64,000 nucleotides of DNA from Arthrobacter jinronghuae. Its GTDB lineage: Bacteria > Actinomycetota > Actinomycetes > Actinomycetales > Micrococcaceae. Below, one piece after another: positions 17,113-25,310 of the stretch. The number at the start of each line of letters is the position of its first letter. Position 1 is the first letter of the stretch. The notes under the pieces are model-generated. The model was not told the origin of the DNA. It was given only the letters and a program-made list of their open reading frames with translations, and searched no databases. Where the stretch lies: the NCBI RefSeq assembly GCF_025244825.1, contig NZ_CP104263.1:496001-560000 (forward strand). Direction: 5' to 3'. Made by a program: the position numbers and the translations under genes.

Positions 17113-18027
17113 TCAGCCCACCATTTCCAGCAGCGCCGAATACGAGGACTGCGCACCCTCGCGGGTAGCGGCCAATGCGCCGGCGCGCGCCGCAAATTCG
17201 GCAGCCTGGACCAGCGAATCACCGGCGGCAAGCCGGGCAGCAGTACCGGCGGTGAATGCGTCCCCGCAGCCGGTGGTGTCCACCGCGGTCACCCGGGTGG
17301 GAGCGACGGCAGCAACACGGTCCGCACCGGCAGCGGTGCCGTCCAATACGACGGCGCCCTCTCCGCCGAGCGTGATGATGGTACGGCGCACGCCCAGGCG
17401 GGCCAGGGAAGCGATGACCCGTTCCCAGTCCGACGCCGGATCGGCCAGTCCCGTGACCAGCGCCGCTTCGTGGGCGTTGAGCAGCAGGACATCGGTCAAG
17501 GCGAGCAGTTCGGCGGGAACCTCCCGGTACGGCGAGAGATTCAGCAGCACCTGGGTGCCGGCGTCGTGCCCTGCCTGCGCTGCGGCGGCCACCGCTTCGA
17601 GCGGAACCTCCAAGCTCAGGCAGAGCACTGCGGCATCGTCTAACAGGTCCGCCGGGAGCTCGGCGCCGGTGACCGTGCCGTTGGCGCCGGGGGAGACGAT
17701 GATGGTGTTCTCCCCGGCAGCGTCCACCACGATCATCGCGGTGCCCGTCGCAGTGCCGGTGCGGCGCAGGACGCGGGAGGCGTCTACGCCGGCGTCGGCT
17801 GCTGCCTTCAGCAGCAGATCACCGTGCCCGTCGGCGCCCACGGCACCGAAGAGCCGCACCTCGGCACCCAGCAGGGCAGCGGCAGCGGCCTGGTTGGCAC
17901 TCTTGCCGCCCGGCACAATGACCAGTTCCGATCCGTTCAGGGTTTCCCCGGGGGAGGGGAAACGGTCGGTGCGGACGGTCAGATCGGCATTAAGCGAGCC
18001 GACAACTACAACTTTTCCGGCGGACAT
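17113..18027 (-). CDS. rbsK: Ribokinase
   Basis: 304 residues from ATG 18027, with AAGGAG 9 nt upstream. PfkB-family layout: VVVVGSLNADLTVRTDRFP near the start, VPGGKSANQAAAAALLGAEV (sugar-binding GGK.AN motif), NLSPYREVP, LLLNAHEAALVTG and the ATP/anion-hole motif DTTGCGDAFTAGTAARLA near residue 250. The usual motif is DTTGAGD; the Ala to Cys change leaves the catalytic Asp in place. It should phosphorylate the ribose released by the nucleoside hydrolase at the head of the operon. Last gene, 28 bp after the second permease. Confidence 0.94.
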   Translation of the reverse strand: MSAGKVVVVGSLNADLTVRTDRFPSPGETLNGSELVIVPGGKSANQAAAAALLGAEVRLFGAVGADGHGDLLLKAAADAGVDASRVLRRTGTATGTAMIVVDAAGENTIIVSPGANGTVTGAELPADLLDDAAVLCLSLEVPLEAVAAAAQAGHDAGTQVLLNLSPYREVPAELLALTDVLLLNAHEAALVTGLADPASDWERVIASLARLGVRRTIITLGGEGAVVLDGTAAGADRVAAVAPTRVTAVDTTGCGDAFTAGTAARLAAGDSLVQAAEFAARAGALAATREGAQSSYSALLEMVG

Positions 18028-18055
18028 GCAGTGATTCTCCTTGGGTGGCGGACGG

Positions 18056-19489
18056 TCAGCGGTGGTCGGTCTCGGCCGGGGCGGCGTCAACCTCGGCATC
18101 GGCCGGCCTCGGAATGAGGAAGGACGAGGCCAGGGCCAGCGCCAGGATGACCAGTCCGGCAATGATACCGGCGTAGTACCCAGTGGATCCGGCGCCGTCG
18201 GCCGGGGTGGCAGCCGTCTTCACCGCGTAGATCACGGCGAAGCTCAGGCCAGCGCCCAGATTGAACGCACCGGCGTTGAGGCCGGGCAGGAAGCCGGGGT
18301 TCTCCTTCGGGGAGAGCACGATGCCCAGTCCGTTGAGCATGATGTTGCTGATGCCGGCGTAGGTGATGCCGATCAGCACGGATACGCCCAGCAGCCCCAG
18401 CCGGGAGTCGCTGCCGACTATCAGGAGCATCAGGGCCAGGGTGATGACGGAGCCGATCAGGCCGATCCGCAGCACCTTGCCGTAACCCCAGCTGGCGGCC
18501 AGCCGGCCGGCGAGGGGCCCCAGGAACAGGCCCGCGAGGGCGTACGGCGTAAGGGTCCACCAGGCGGACTCCTCGGCGCCCATGCCGAAACCGACAACGC
18601 CGTCCTGCGCCAGGGCCGGGATGATGCCGTTGATCACGGCAAAGACGCCGGTCATGGTCAGTAGCGTGGTCAGCAGCAGGGCCCAAGTGGAGCGCTGTTT
18701 CAGCAGATAGGTGGCCACGAGCGGCTGCTCGGTGCGGTTCTCCACCTTCCAGAACGCCACGAAGGCGACTACGCCAATGACGATCAGGGCGATGACCAGC
18801 GGCCAGTTGGCGTCCGCCAGTTTGCCCGCCTCATTGAACGCGGTCAGGAGCGTGCCCACGGAAATGACCAGCGGAACAACGCCCACCCAGTCCATCTTTT
18901 CCTTCTTTTCGGCCCGGGATTCGGGGGCCAGGAAGAAGAGCAGGGCCGTGGCGACCGCACCGACAATGGCCATGGCCCAGAAGACGGACGCGAACCCGTG
19001 GTTTTCCGCAAGGTAGCCGCCGGCGACGGCGTCGACCCCTGCGATGCCGCCGTTGACGGCGGTGATGACGCCCATCAGGGTGCCGTACAGCTTGGGATCG
19101 CGGATCTCCACGCGCAGCATGATCAGCGTCAGCGGCACCACCGGTCCCGAAACGCCCTGGATCAGGCGGGCCAGGAAGAGGACCTCGATGCTCGGTGCCA
19201 GGGCGGCTACCACGGAGCCGATGGTCAGGACCACCAGCATCCCGGTGAGGACCTTCTTGCGGCCGATGATGTCGCCGAGGCGCGGCAGGAACAGCGAGAA
19301 CAGTGCGGCAGCGGTGAAGAACGCGGTCTGCGTCAGGCCCACTGCCGCCGAGGTGGTTTCCAGTTCCTCCTCGATGCTGACCAATGCGGGGGAGAGCATG
19401 GAGGCGTTGAGCTGGAACGCCACGCAGGCGGCCAGCAGGGCGGCCATCAGTGCGCCGACATTTACCCGTCGGCGGGCGGTTTCAGTCAC
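18056..19489 (-). CDS. MFS transporter, second of a tandem pair
   Basis: 477 residues, 14 hydrophobic segments in the style of DHA2-like MFS. Typical loops are LFLPRLGDIIGRKKVLTGML (motif A region) and FLARLIQGVSGPVVPLTLIM (motif B/C region). Starts at GTG 19489 inside a GTGA overlap with the stop of its paralogue, so it is translationally coupled. It differs from the first copy mainly in loops and at the end (ADAEVDAAPAETDHR). In this operon context it most likely imports nucleosides or ribose, but MFS specificity cannot be read from sequence. Confidence 0.9.
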   Translation of the reverse strand: MTETARRRVNVGALMAALLAACVAFQLNASMLSPALVSIEEELETTSAAVGLTQTAFFTAAALFSLFLPRLGDIIGRKKVLTGMLVVLTIGSVVAALAPSIEVLFLARLIQGVSGPVVPLTLIMLRVEIRDPKLYGTLMGVITAVNGGIAGVDAVAGGYLAENHGFASVFWAMAIVGAVATALLFFLAPESRAEKKEKMDWVGVVPLVISVGTLLTAFNEAGKLADANWPLVIALIVIGVVAFVAFWKVENRTEQPLVATYLLKQRSTWALLLTTLLTMTGVFAVINGIIPALAQDGVVGFGMGAEESAWWTLTPYALAGLFLGPLAGRLAASWGYGKVLRIGLIGSVITLALMLLIVGSDSRLGLLGVSVLIGITYAGISNIMLNGLGIVLSPKENPGFLPGLNAGAFNLGAGLSFAVIYAVKTAATPADGAGSTGYYAGIIAGLVILALALASSFLIPRPADAEVDAAPAETDHR

Positions 19490-20943
19490 GAGTTCACCTC
19501 GATTTTGGCTCGGGCGGCATCTGGTTCGGCTGCCTCCGGATCACCACTGATGTCAGCCGGCTTGGGGATGAGGAAGGACGTGGCCAGGGCCAGGGCCAGA
19601 ATGACTGCGCCGGCAATGATGCCGCCGTAATAGCCCTCGGTGCCGGACCCGTCCGTCACCGTGGTTGCCGTCTTCGCGGCGTAAATCACGGCGAAGCTCA
19701 GGCCAGCGCCCAGGTTGAACGCACCGGCGTTGAGGCCGGGAAGGAAGCCGGGGTTCTCCTTCGGGGAAAGCATGACGCCCAGGCCGCTGAGCATCACGTT
19801 GCCGACGCCGGCATAGGTGATGCCGACCAGGATGGAAATAGCCAGCAGGCCCAGCTTCGAATCGCTCCCGACGACCGGGAGCATCAGGGCCAGCGCGAGG
19901 ACGGAGCCGATGGTGCCGATCCGCAGCACCTTGGCGTAGCCCCAGCTGCCTGCCAGCCGTCCCGCGAACGGTCCCACGATGAGGCCGGCGAGGGCGTAGG
20001 GGGTGATGGTCCACCAGGCCGACTCTTCCGCACCCATGCCGAAGCCTACGGCGCCGTCCTGGGCCAGGGCCGGGATGATCCCGTTCATCACGGCGAAAAC
20101 GCCGGTCATGGTCAGCACGGTGGTCAGCAGCAGGGCCCAGGTGGAGCGCTGCTTCAGGAGGTAAGTGGCGATGAGTGGCTGCTCGGTCCGGTTTTCGATC
20201 TTCCAGAACACCGTGAACGAGATGACGGAAATGACGATCAGGCCGATGACCAGGGGCCAGTTGGCTTCCGCCAACTTGCCGGCCTCGTTGAAGGCCGTGA
20301 GCAGGGTGCCGACCGAGATGACCAGGGGGACAACGCCCACCCAGTCCATCTTTTCCTTCTTCTCGGCACGGGATTCAGGGATCACGGCAATGACGAGGGC
20401 GGCGGCAATGACGCCGACGACGGCCATGGACCAGAAGATTGATGCGAAGCCGTGGTTCTGCGCCAGATAGCCGCCGGCAATGGCATCAACGCCGGCGATG
20501 CCGCCGTTGACTGCGGCAATGACGCCCATCAGGGTGCCGTAAAGCTTGGGGTCGCGGATCTCCACGCGCAGCATGATCATGGACAGCGCAACGGTGGGTC
20601 CGGAGACGCCCTGGATCAGCCGGGCCAGGAACAGGACCTCGATGCTCGGTGCGAGGGCGGCAATCACAGAGCCGATGGTCAGGACCACCAGCATTCCGCC
20701 GAGGACCTTCTTGCGGCCGATGATGTCGCCGAGGCGCGGCAGGAACAGGGAGAACAGTGCGGCGGCGGTGAAGAACGCCGTCTGGGTCAGGGCTACGGCA
20801 GCCGAAGTGGTGTTAAGTTCCTGCTCGATGGTGAACAGGGCGGGGGAGAGCATGGAGGCGTTGAGCTGGAACGCAACGCAGGCGGCCAGCAGAGCCGCCA
20901 TCAGTGCGCCGACGCTCACCCGGCGGCGGGTCGTTTCACTCAC
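19486..20943 (-). CDS. MFS transporter, first of a tandem pair
   Basis: 485 residues, highly similar along its whole length to the next gene (for example both begin with RRRVSVGALMAALLAACVAF-type sequence and share the FNEAGKLA loop). The pair is therefore a tandem duplication with divergence. Start is GTG 20943 overlapping the nucleoside hydrolase TGA. Fourteen membrane segments with a central loop containing ESRAEKKEKMDWVGV. Proposed role: nucleoside or ribose permease, from context only. Confidence 0.9.
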   Translation of the reverse strand: MSETTRRRVSVGALMAALLAACVAFQLNASMLSPALFTIEQELNTTSAAVALTQTAFFTAAALFSLFLPRLGDIIGRKKVLGGMLVVLTIGSVIAALAPSIEVLFLARLIQGVSGPTVALSMIMLRVEIRDPKLYGTLMGVIAAVNGGIAGVDAIAGGYLAQNHGFASIFWSMAVVGVIAAALVIAVIPESRAEKKEKMDWVGVVPLVISVGTLLTAFNEAGKLAEANWPLVIGLIVISVISFTVFWKIENRTEQPLIATYLLKQRSTWALLLTTVLTMTGVFAVMNGIIPALAQDGAVGFGMGAEESAWWTITPYALAGLIVGPFAGRLAGSWGYAKVLRIGTIGSVLALALMLPVVGSDSKLGLLAISILVGITYAGVGNVMLSGLGVMLSPKENPGFLPGLNAGAFNLGAGLSFAVIYAAKTATTVTDGSGTEGYYGGIIAGAVILALALATSFLIPKPADISGDPEAAEPDAARAKIEVNS

Positions 20944-21887
20944 AGTTCAACCTCGCCGATGCGCTGAAGGGCGTCCACAACCAGATCCCAGAACTTCCGG
21001 TGGTCCAGGTCCACGGCCACGGAGGTGTTGCAGTCTGCGGGGGCCGGCGCGCGGAAGTCCGCCACCGTCATCCCCAGTGTCAGGGTGCCGGTCAGTTCCA
21101 CGTCCAGCGGGACGCGCCGGGTGGTCATGACGGAGGGGTCGATGACGTAAGCGACGGCGCAGGGATCATGCACGGGCGGGAAGTCGAAGCCCTGGGCATC
21201 CTTGTAGGCCTCGCCGAAGAAGTCGAGCAGTTCGCCGACGAACTTAGCGGGCTTCGTGCCGACGGCGGCGATGCGCTCGGCAACTTCGTCCGTAGCCAGT
21301 GCCTGGTGGGTGAGGTCCAGGCCGACCATGGTCAGCGGCCACTTCTCGTTGAACACGATGTGCGCTGCTTCGGGGTCGATCTTGATGTTGAACTCGGCCA
21401 CGGCGGACCAGTTGCCTACGTGGTAGCCGCCGCCCATGAGGACGACTTCCTTGACCCGTTCGGCGATGCGCGGTTCCTTGCGCACGGCCATGGCGATGTT
21501 GGTCAGGCCGGCTGTGGGGACGAGGGTGACGGTGTTCGGCTCGTGTGCCATGACGGTGTCGATGATCAGGTCCACTGCGTGGCGGGAATCCAGTTCGAGG
21601 GTTGGCTCCGGAAGCTCGGGACCGTCCATGCCGGAGTCGCCGTGGATGTCCGGGGCGTTTTCGATCGTGCGGACCAGGGGCCTGTCACAGCCCGCTGCGA
21701 AGGGAATGCCTGTGATATTTGCGACACGGGCAATTGCCAGTGCGTTACGTGTCACCTTCTCCAGGGTCTGGTTTCCGACGACGGTTGTCACCGCCAGGAG
21801 GTCGATCTCCGGGCTGCCGTGTGCCAGCAGCAGGGCGACCGCATCATCATGCCCGGGATCGCAATCCAGGATGATTTTGTGGGGCAT
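20940..21887 (-). CDS. Nucleoside hydrolase (IunH/Rih family)
   Basis: 315 residues. The Ca-binding signature DCDPGHDDAVALLLA is at residues 8-22, followed by VTTVVGNQTLEKVTRNAL, HGDSGMDGP, VTLVPTAGLTNIAMA, VLMGGGYHVGNWSAVAEFNI and a C-terminal VHDPCAVAYV with the last metal-ligand Asp. It cleaves the N-glycosidic bond of ribonucleosides to base and ribose. First gene of a four-gene operon with two MFS permeases and ribokinase, which together make a nucleoside uptake and ribose salvage unit. GGAG lies 7 nt before the ATG. Confidence 0.95.
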   Translation of the reverse strand: MPHKIILDCDPGHDDAVALLLAHGSPEIDLLAVTTVVGNQTLEKVTRNALAIARVANITGIPFAAGCDRPLVRTIENAPDIHGDSGMDGPELPEPTLELDSRHAVDLIIDTVMAHEPNTVTLVPTAGLTNIAMAVRKEPRIAERVKEVVLMGGGYHVGNWSAVAEFNIKIDPEAAHIVFNEKWPLTMVGLDLTHQALATDEVAERIAAVGTKPAKFVGELLDFFGEAYKDAQGFDFPPVHDPCAVAYVIDPSVMTTRRVPLDVELTGTLTLGMTVADFRAPAPADCNTSVAVDLDHRKFWDLVVDALQRIGEVEL

Positions 21888-21968
21888 TACGTCTCCGCTT
21901 CGTTGAGGTTCTAGCTCCGGGACCGCAGTTCCGGCATTGCGGCGTCCGGCTCCGGTACTCCTGCAGCG

Positions 21969-21986
21969 GTCCGCAGCGGTGCGGAC
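21969..21986. promoter_or_regulatory. Inverted repeat, possible operator
   Basis: GTCCGCA-GCGG-TGCGGAC, 7-bp arms around 4 nt, 82 nt upstream of the nucleoside hydrolase start and downstream of the promoter-like AT-rich stretch. Could be an operator or a leader hairpin. Confidence 0.35.
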
Positions 21987-22273
21987 ATGGGGGAGTGCCT
22001 GCGTGGCACCAGAATTAACGATATAGACGTATTGCGGACCACTCCGTCATGGCTCCTGCCGCGCACCGGCCGGAACTCCGTTCCGATTTGCCATCTGGCT
22101 GCGGGGAAATTATGCTGTCCGCCGCTCTTTCGCGGGCGGGGCGCGACTCCGGGCCACTGCCTCCCTTCCAGCATGACCGAACGCCCCGGACCCCACCAGA
22201 CGGCAGCTTGATTTGGGTTGCCGGTGCGACCTATTCGGGGGATGTTCCCTGCTCCGATCGGGGAGTCAAAGAC

Positions 22274-22305
22274 GGCAGCCCCGCTCCGGGGAGAGCGGGG
22301 CTGCC
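22274..22305 (-). terminator. Terminator of a small minus-strand gene
   Basis: 13-bp perfect stem GGCAGCCCCGCTC (22274-22286) and GAGCGGGGCTGCC (22293-22305), 6-nt loop. On the minus strand it is followed by GTCTTTGACT. It lies 20 nt after the stop at 22325. Confidence 0.75.
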
Positions 22306-22324
22306 GAAGATGCCCTTCAGCTAC

Positions 22325-22552
22325 TTACCACCGGACCTTTCGCTCCCGCGGTCCCTGCCTGGTGGTCGCACGGGTGGGCTTGTGGTCTTTGCCGAGACTC
22401 TGCCAGCCGGGCAGGGCGGTCTCCGGGGCAGAGCCCAGCTGCTGGGCGCTCGCCTCGCTCAGCCGTGCTTCGGCCGCGGGAGCGAGATGGATCTCGACGA
22501 GCGGCAATACGGGTTGTGGGGCTTCGGGCTTTTTCTCTTTGGGTACACGCAT
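22325..22552 (-). CDS. Small hypothetical protein (75 residues)
   Basis: I do not recognise the family. Support for a real gene is structural: GGAGG lies at ideal spacing before ATG 22552, and a strong hairpin follows the stop. The protein starts MRVPKEKKPEAPQPVLPLVE, is helical in the middle (PAAEARLSEASAQQLG) and ends basic (TRATTRQGPRERKVRW). No signal peptide or membrane helix. Overlapping plus-strand frames are longer but have no ribosome-binding site. Confidence 0.6.
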   Translation of the reverse strand: MRVPKEKKPEAPQPVLPLVEIHLAPAAEARLSEASAQQLGSAPETALPGWQSLGKDHKPTRATTRQGPRERKVRW

Positions 22553-22880
22553 GGTGTCCTCCAATGGCTCTGGGCCGTTGAGGTTATGTCAGGGACACCG
22601 TCCGGGCGTGCCGAAGGCACACCGGTTCTACCGGGAGGTTTTGGCTGGGCAGACGGACGGACTCGGAGGCAGTGCCTCAACAAGCTCTAATGGATGGTGT
22701 CTGCGGTGGGTTCGAGCGCGCGACGCTACTCGAATATCAGTATTCCCATGCCGATGACCATAACAGTGCGCCGGTGCCCCGGATAGCCCTTTCCCAAAGA
22801 ACCTGACGTATTAACGGTGACTTAATGGTGACGACGGCGGCACCTGGGCCGGTGCCGCCGTCGCGCGGTTTAGCGAAGGA
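22553..22880. other. Non-coding region; right part duplicated at 25.2 kb
   Basis: 328 bp between the small gene and the oxidoreductase. The left part (22565-22780) presumably holds the promoter of the small gene; I see no clear boxes. From 22788 to the end the sequence is nearly repeated at 25187-25310. Confidence 0.5.
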
Positions 22881-22920
22881 TTAGAAAGTCAGGACAATCC
22901 GGCCGCGCAGGCCGCCGGCC
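22788..22920. repeat. Duplicated segment, intact copy (3' flank and last codons of the quinone oxidoreductase)
   Basis: 133 bp, shared with 25187-25309 with few substitutions and one 10-bp difference. The intact copy has two GGTGAC words 10 nt apart where the other has one. It contains the hairpin at 22833-22862 and the last codons of the oxidoreductase. Confidence 0.9.
22833..22862. terminator. Hairpin after quinone oxidoreductase
   Basis: 12-bp perfect stem GACGGCGGCACC / GGTGCCGCCGTC with loop TGGGCC, 19 nt beyond the stop of the minus-strand oxidoreductase. No T-tract. The same hairpin is kept in the duplicated copy at 25220-25249. Confidence 0.7.
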
Positions 22921-23810
22921 TCCAGCCTGCGGTGCGCATCGGCAGCCCGTTCGGCGGGCAGGACGTCCGCGATCCGCAGGCTGAGCAGGTCCGCTTCGGC
23001 CAGCGCCCGCAGCCGGTCCAGCTTCACCCCGGAGGAGTGCTCCTCGGCGACTCGGATCGGATGCACCGTAATGCCGCGGCCGGGATCCCCGTCCCACCCG
23101 CGTACGGTGGCGAACCCGCCGCCGTCGCGCACAGCGGCCGCTGCCAGCTCGTTCATCACCGCCGCATCCGCGACGGCGTCTACACCGTCGGGGAAAAGCT
23201 CCCGGATCCGGTCGGCAACGTCGTCGCCGCGTTCCACCACGTGGTCCGCTCCCAGTGCCGTTACGACCTCAGCGTCCCGCGGGGAGGCATCGGCAACAAC
23301 AGTCAGTCCGGCCTCCTTGGCGAGCTGGATCAGATAGTTGCCGAGGGTTCCGGCTGCACCGGTGATCGCCAGGACCGAGCCTTCAGCAAGGTCCAGTTTC
23401 TCCAAGGTCTGCACCGCAGTCAGTCCGTTCATCGGCAGCGTGGCGGCGGCCTCCAGTCCGACGCCGGCCGGGATCCGTGCGATGGAGTCCGACGGTGCCA
23501 CCAAGTACTCGGCATAGGCGCCCCGCCGTGAGGCCCGGGGCAGGGCCAGGGCCATGACTTCGTCGCCGATCCGCCAGCCGGCGCCCTCACCCACCTCGTC
23601 GACCGCTCCGGCAGCGTCCATGCCCGGGATATAGGGCGGCTCCTGCCCGCCCATGTCCTGGGCACCGGAGCGCAGCACGGTGTCGGTGGGGCTGACCGCG
23701 GCCGCGTGGACCCGGATGCGGACCTCGCCGGGGCCGGCATGGGGTTCGGGCACGTCGAGGACCTCCAGGACCTCGGGGCCGCCGAAGGCACGGATGCCAA
23801 CAATCTTCAT
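22881..23810 (-). CDS. NADP-dependent quinone oxidoreductase-like protein
   Basis: 309 residues, medium-chain dehydrogenase family without the zinc ligands. Visible are the GroES-like N-terminus (GEVRIRVHAAAVSPTDTVLR), YIPGMDAAGAVDEVGEGAG, and the Rossmann motif VLAITGAAGTLGNYLIQLAK near residue 145. It should reduce quinones or activated alkenes with NADPH. ATG 23810 follows AGGAG. It is the second gene after the PRISE-like SDR (13 bp apart), suggesting a two-gene reductase operon. Confidence 0.92.
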   Translation of the reverse strand: MKIVGIRAFGGPEVLEVLDVPEPHAGPGEVRIRVHAAAVSPTDTVLRSGAQDMGGQEPPYIPGMDAAGAVDEVGEGAGWRIGDEVMALALPRASRRGAYAEYLVAPSDSIARIPAGVGLEAAATLPMNGLTAVQTLEKLDLAEGSVLAITGAAGTLGNYLIQLAKEAGLTVVADASPRDAEVVTALGADHVVERGDDVADRIRELFPDGVDAVADAAVMNELAAAAVRDGGGFATVRGWDGDPGRGITVHPIRVAEEHSSGVKLDRLRALAEADLLSLRIADVLPAERAADAHRRLEAGGLRGRIVLTF

Positions 23811-23822
23811 GGGGAACTCCTC

Positions 23823-24998
23823 TTACTTCTGCAGCGGGGCCGTGGGCCCCGGAATGATGCGCTGTTGTGCCAGCCGGTCGAAGAGCTCCAGGAACCGGTC
23901 TTCGGAGTCCAGGCAGTCGGCAAAACCTGCCTGGCGGGCCTTGATGGTGGAGGAGACGTTGTCGAACTCCGAGCGGAAAATGAAGTCGGCGAATTCCCAG
24001 CGCACCAGGTCTTCGTAAGGGATCTGTTCCAATCCGTACCGTGCGGTCATCTGCTCCCAGAGGGCACGGTACTGCGGCATGGCATCCGTCAGGGGCACGG
24101 GCTGTGGCTCTGCGTATTCCATGCCGAAGTACCTGGCGAAGGCCGGCCACAGCTGCCGCCAGCGGAACTGGTCGCCGTTGGTGATGTTGTAGATTTCCCC
24201 TGCGGCGGTGGGTTCCGAGCCTGCCCATGCGGCGGCGCGGGCCAGCAGCTCGGCGTCGGTGACCTGGTACAGGGCATCGTATGCCGCCACGGTGCCGGGG
24301 AAACGCAGCGGCTGGCCCAGTTCCTTGCTGATGCTGGCGTAGACCGCGATGGCCATCAGCAGGTTCATCGGGTTGCCGGTGGCGTAGCCGATCACGCCCT
24401 CGGGACGCAGCACGGTCAGGGTGAAGCCGCGCTCGGCGGCCACCTCGCGTAGCAGGTCCTCCTGGTCGTAGTAGAAGTTCGGCTGGATCAGCCGCGGATC
24501 CCGTTCCTTGGCCGGGGCGTTGAAGTAGCCCAGATGCGCGCCGTAGGCCTTTCCGCCCTGATAGAGCGTGACGTGGCGCAGCGGAGCTCCGGCGGCGTGC
24601 AGGCCGTCCAAGGTGTTGCGCAGGAGAGCGGTGTTGACCTCGGACAATTCGGCCGACGTCGGACGCTCAATGTAGGCACCGAAGACCAGATGGGTGGTGT
24701 CCGCCGCCGGGGCCAGGCCTTCGGGGGCCTTGCCGGCATCCAGCAGGTCCACGGACAGATGCTCCCAGTCTGCGCCGGGCACGGGGCGGCGGCTGGCTCC
24801 GCGTACCTTCCAGCCACGGCGGGCATACTCGTCCGCGGCATGCCGGCCGATCACTCCGCCGGCGCCGGCCACGAGCACGACGCCGGCTCCCGAGTCGTGG
24901 GGCGGCGCCGCGGTGCGGGCCTGGTCCTGTTCGATGATGCCGGGCGTCGGGTTGGCGCCGGCATGTGACTCGGCGGCTGCTTCAGGGAAGGTTTCCAT
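23823..24998 (-). CDS. SDR family oxidoreductase, PRISE/progesterone-5beta-reductase-like
   Basis: 391 residues. After a 38-residue polar leader comes the NAD(P) motif VLVAGAGGVIGRHAADEYAR and WKVRGASRRP, then THLVFGAYIE, LYQGGKAYGAHLG (the Lys-Tyr-like active region of this family), NFYYDQEDLLRE and LRPEGVIGYATGNPMNLLMA. This pattern is typical of atypical SDRs related to plant iridoid synthase/progesterone 5beta-reductase, which reduce enones. Real substrate unknown. AGGAG precedes the ATG. It pairs with the quinone oxidoreductase downstream. Confidence 0.85.
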   Translation of the reverse strand: METFPEAAAESHAGANPTPGIIEQDQARTAAPPHDSGAGVVLVAGAGGVIGRHAADEYARRGWKVRGASRRPVPGADWEHLSVDLLDAGKAPEGLAPAADTTHLVFGAYIERPTSAELSEVNTALLRNTLDGLHAAGAPLRHVTLYQGGKAYGAHLGYFNAPAKERDPRLIQPNFYYDQEDLLREVAAERGFTLTVLRPEGVIGYATGNPMNLLMAIAVYASISKELGQPLRFPGTVAAYDALYQVTDAELLARAAAWAGSEPTAAGEIYNITNGDQFRWRQLWPAFARYFGMEYAEPQPVPLTDAMPQYRALWEQMTARYGLEQIPYEDLVRWEFADFIFRSEFDNVSSTIKARQAGFADCLDSEDRFLELFDRLAQQRIIPGPTAPLQK

Positions 24999-25117
24999 GG
25001 GTTCTCCTGTTGATTCCGTAATACCTGGTCAACGGCCAGTACCTCGACGATATCGATCATCAGCGTGCTTATGAAAATCCCGGGGGTTGCCGCATGGGGC
25101 GGACAATCCATCAGGCC

Positions 25118-25310
25118 TGTTCCAGGTTCCGGTCCCGGCCGGCTGGTCCGCTCCCTTTTCCTCTTCGGCCTGGTCAACGGCTGGTCCTTTCCCAAAGAAC
25201 CTGACGCATTAACGGTGACGACGGCGGCACCTGGGCCGGTGCCGCCGTCGCGCTGTTTAGCGAAGGATTAGAAAGTCAGGATCGTCCGACCCCGCAGGCC
25301 GCCGGCCTTA
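25118..25310. pseudogene. Recombination scar: Cds1 fragment joined to oxidoreductase 3' end
   Basis: Two foreign pieces are joined. 25118-25184 matches 28105-28234 of the Cds1-like gene on the same strand, with about 64 bp missing between the near-identical words TGGTCCG (28131) and TGGCCCG (28195). 25187-25309 matches 22788-22920, the hairpin and final codons of the quinone oxidoreductase, with 10 bp lost between two GGTGAC words. The second piece runs up to the stop of the SLH gene. Neither piece can be translated into a working protein. Confidence 0.88.

Larger units (their letters stand above)
21888..22324 (-). other. Non-coding region upstream of nucleoside operon
   Basis: 437 bp without a supported gene. 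It should hold the promoter of the nucleoside hydrolase operon. On the minus strand an AT-rich stretch (AATACGTCTATATCGTTAATT, roughly 22010-22032) is the only promoter-like sequence seen, with TATATC as a possible -10. An inverted repeat and the terminator of the next small gene are listed separately. Frames that read through here on the plus strand look like chance. Confidence 0.45.

Noticed and set aside
22049..22690. 213-codon plus-strand frame opposite the small minus-strand gene
   Set aside because: No ribosome-binding site, no motif, and it runs through a strong terminator hairpin.
25118..25310. Scar as insertion-sequence remnant
   Set aside because: No inverted terminal repeats, target-site duplication or transposase codons; both pieces come from neighbouring genes.
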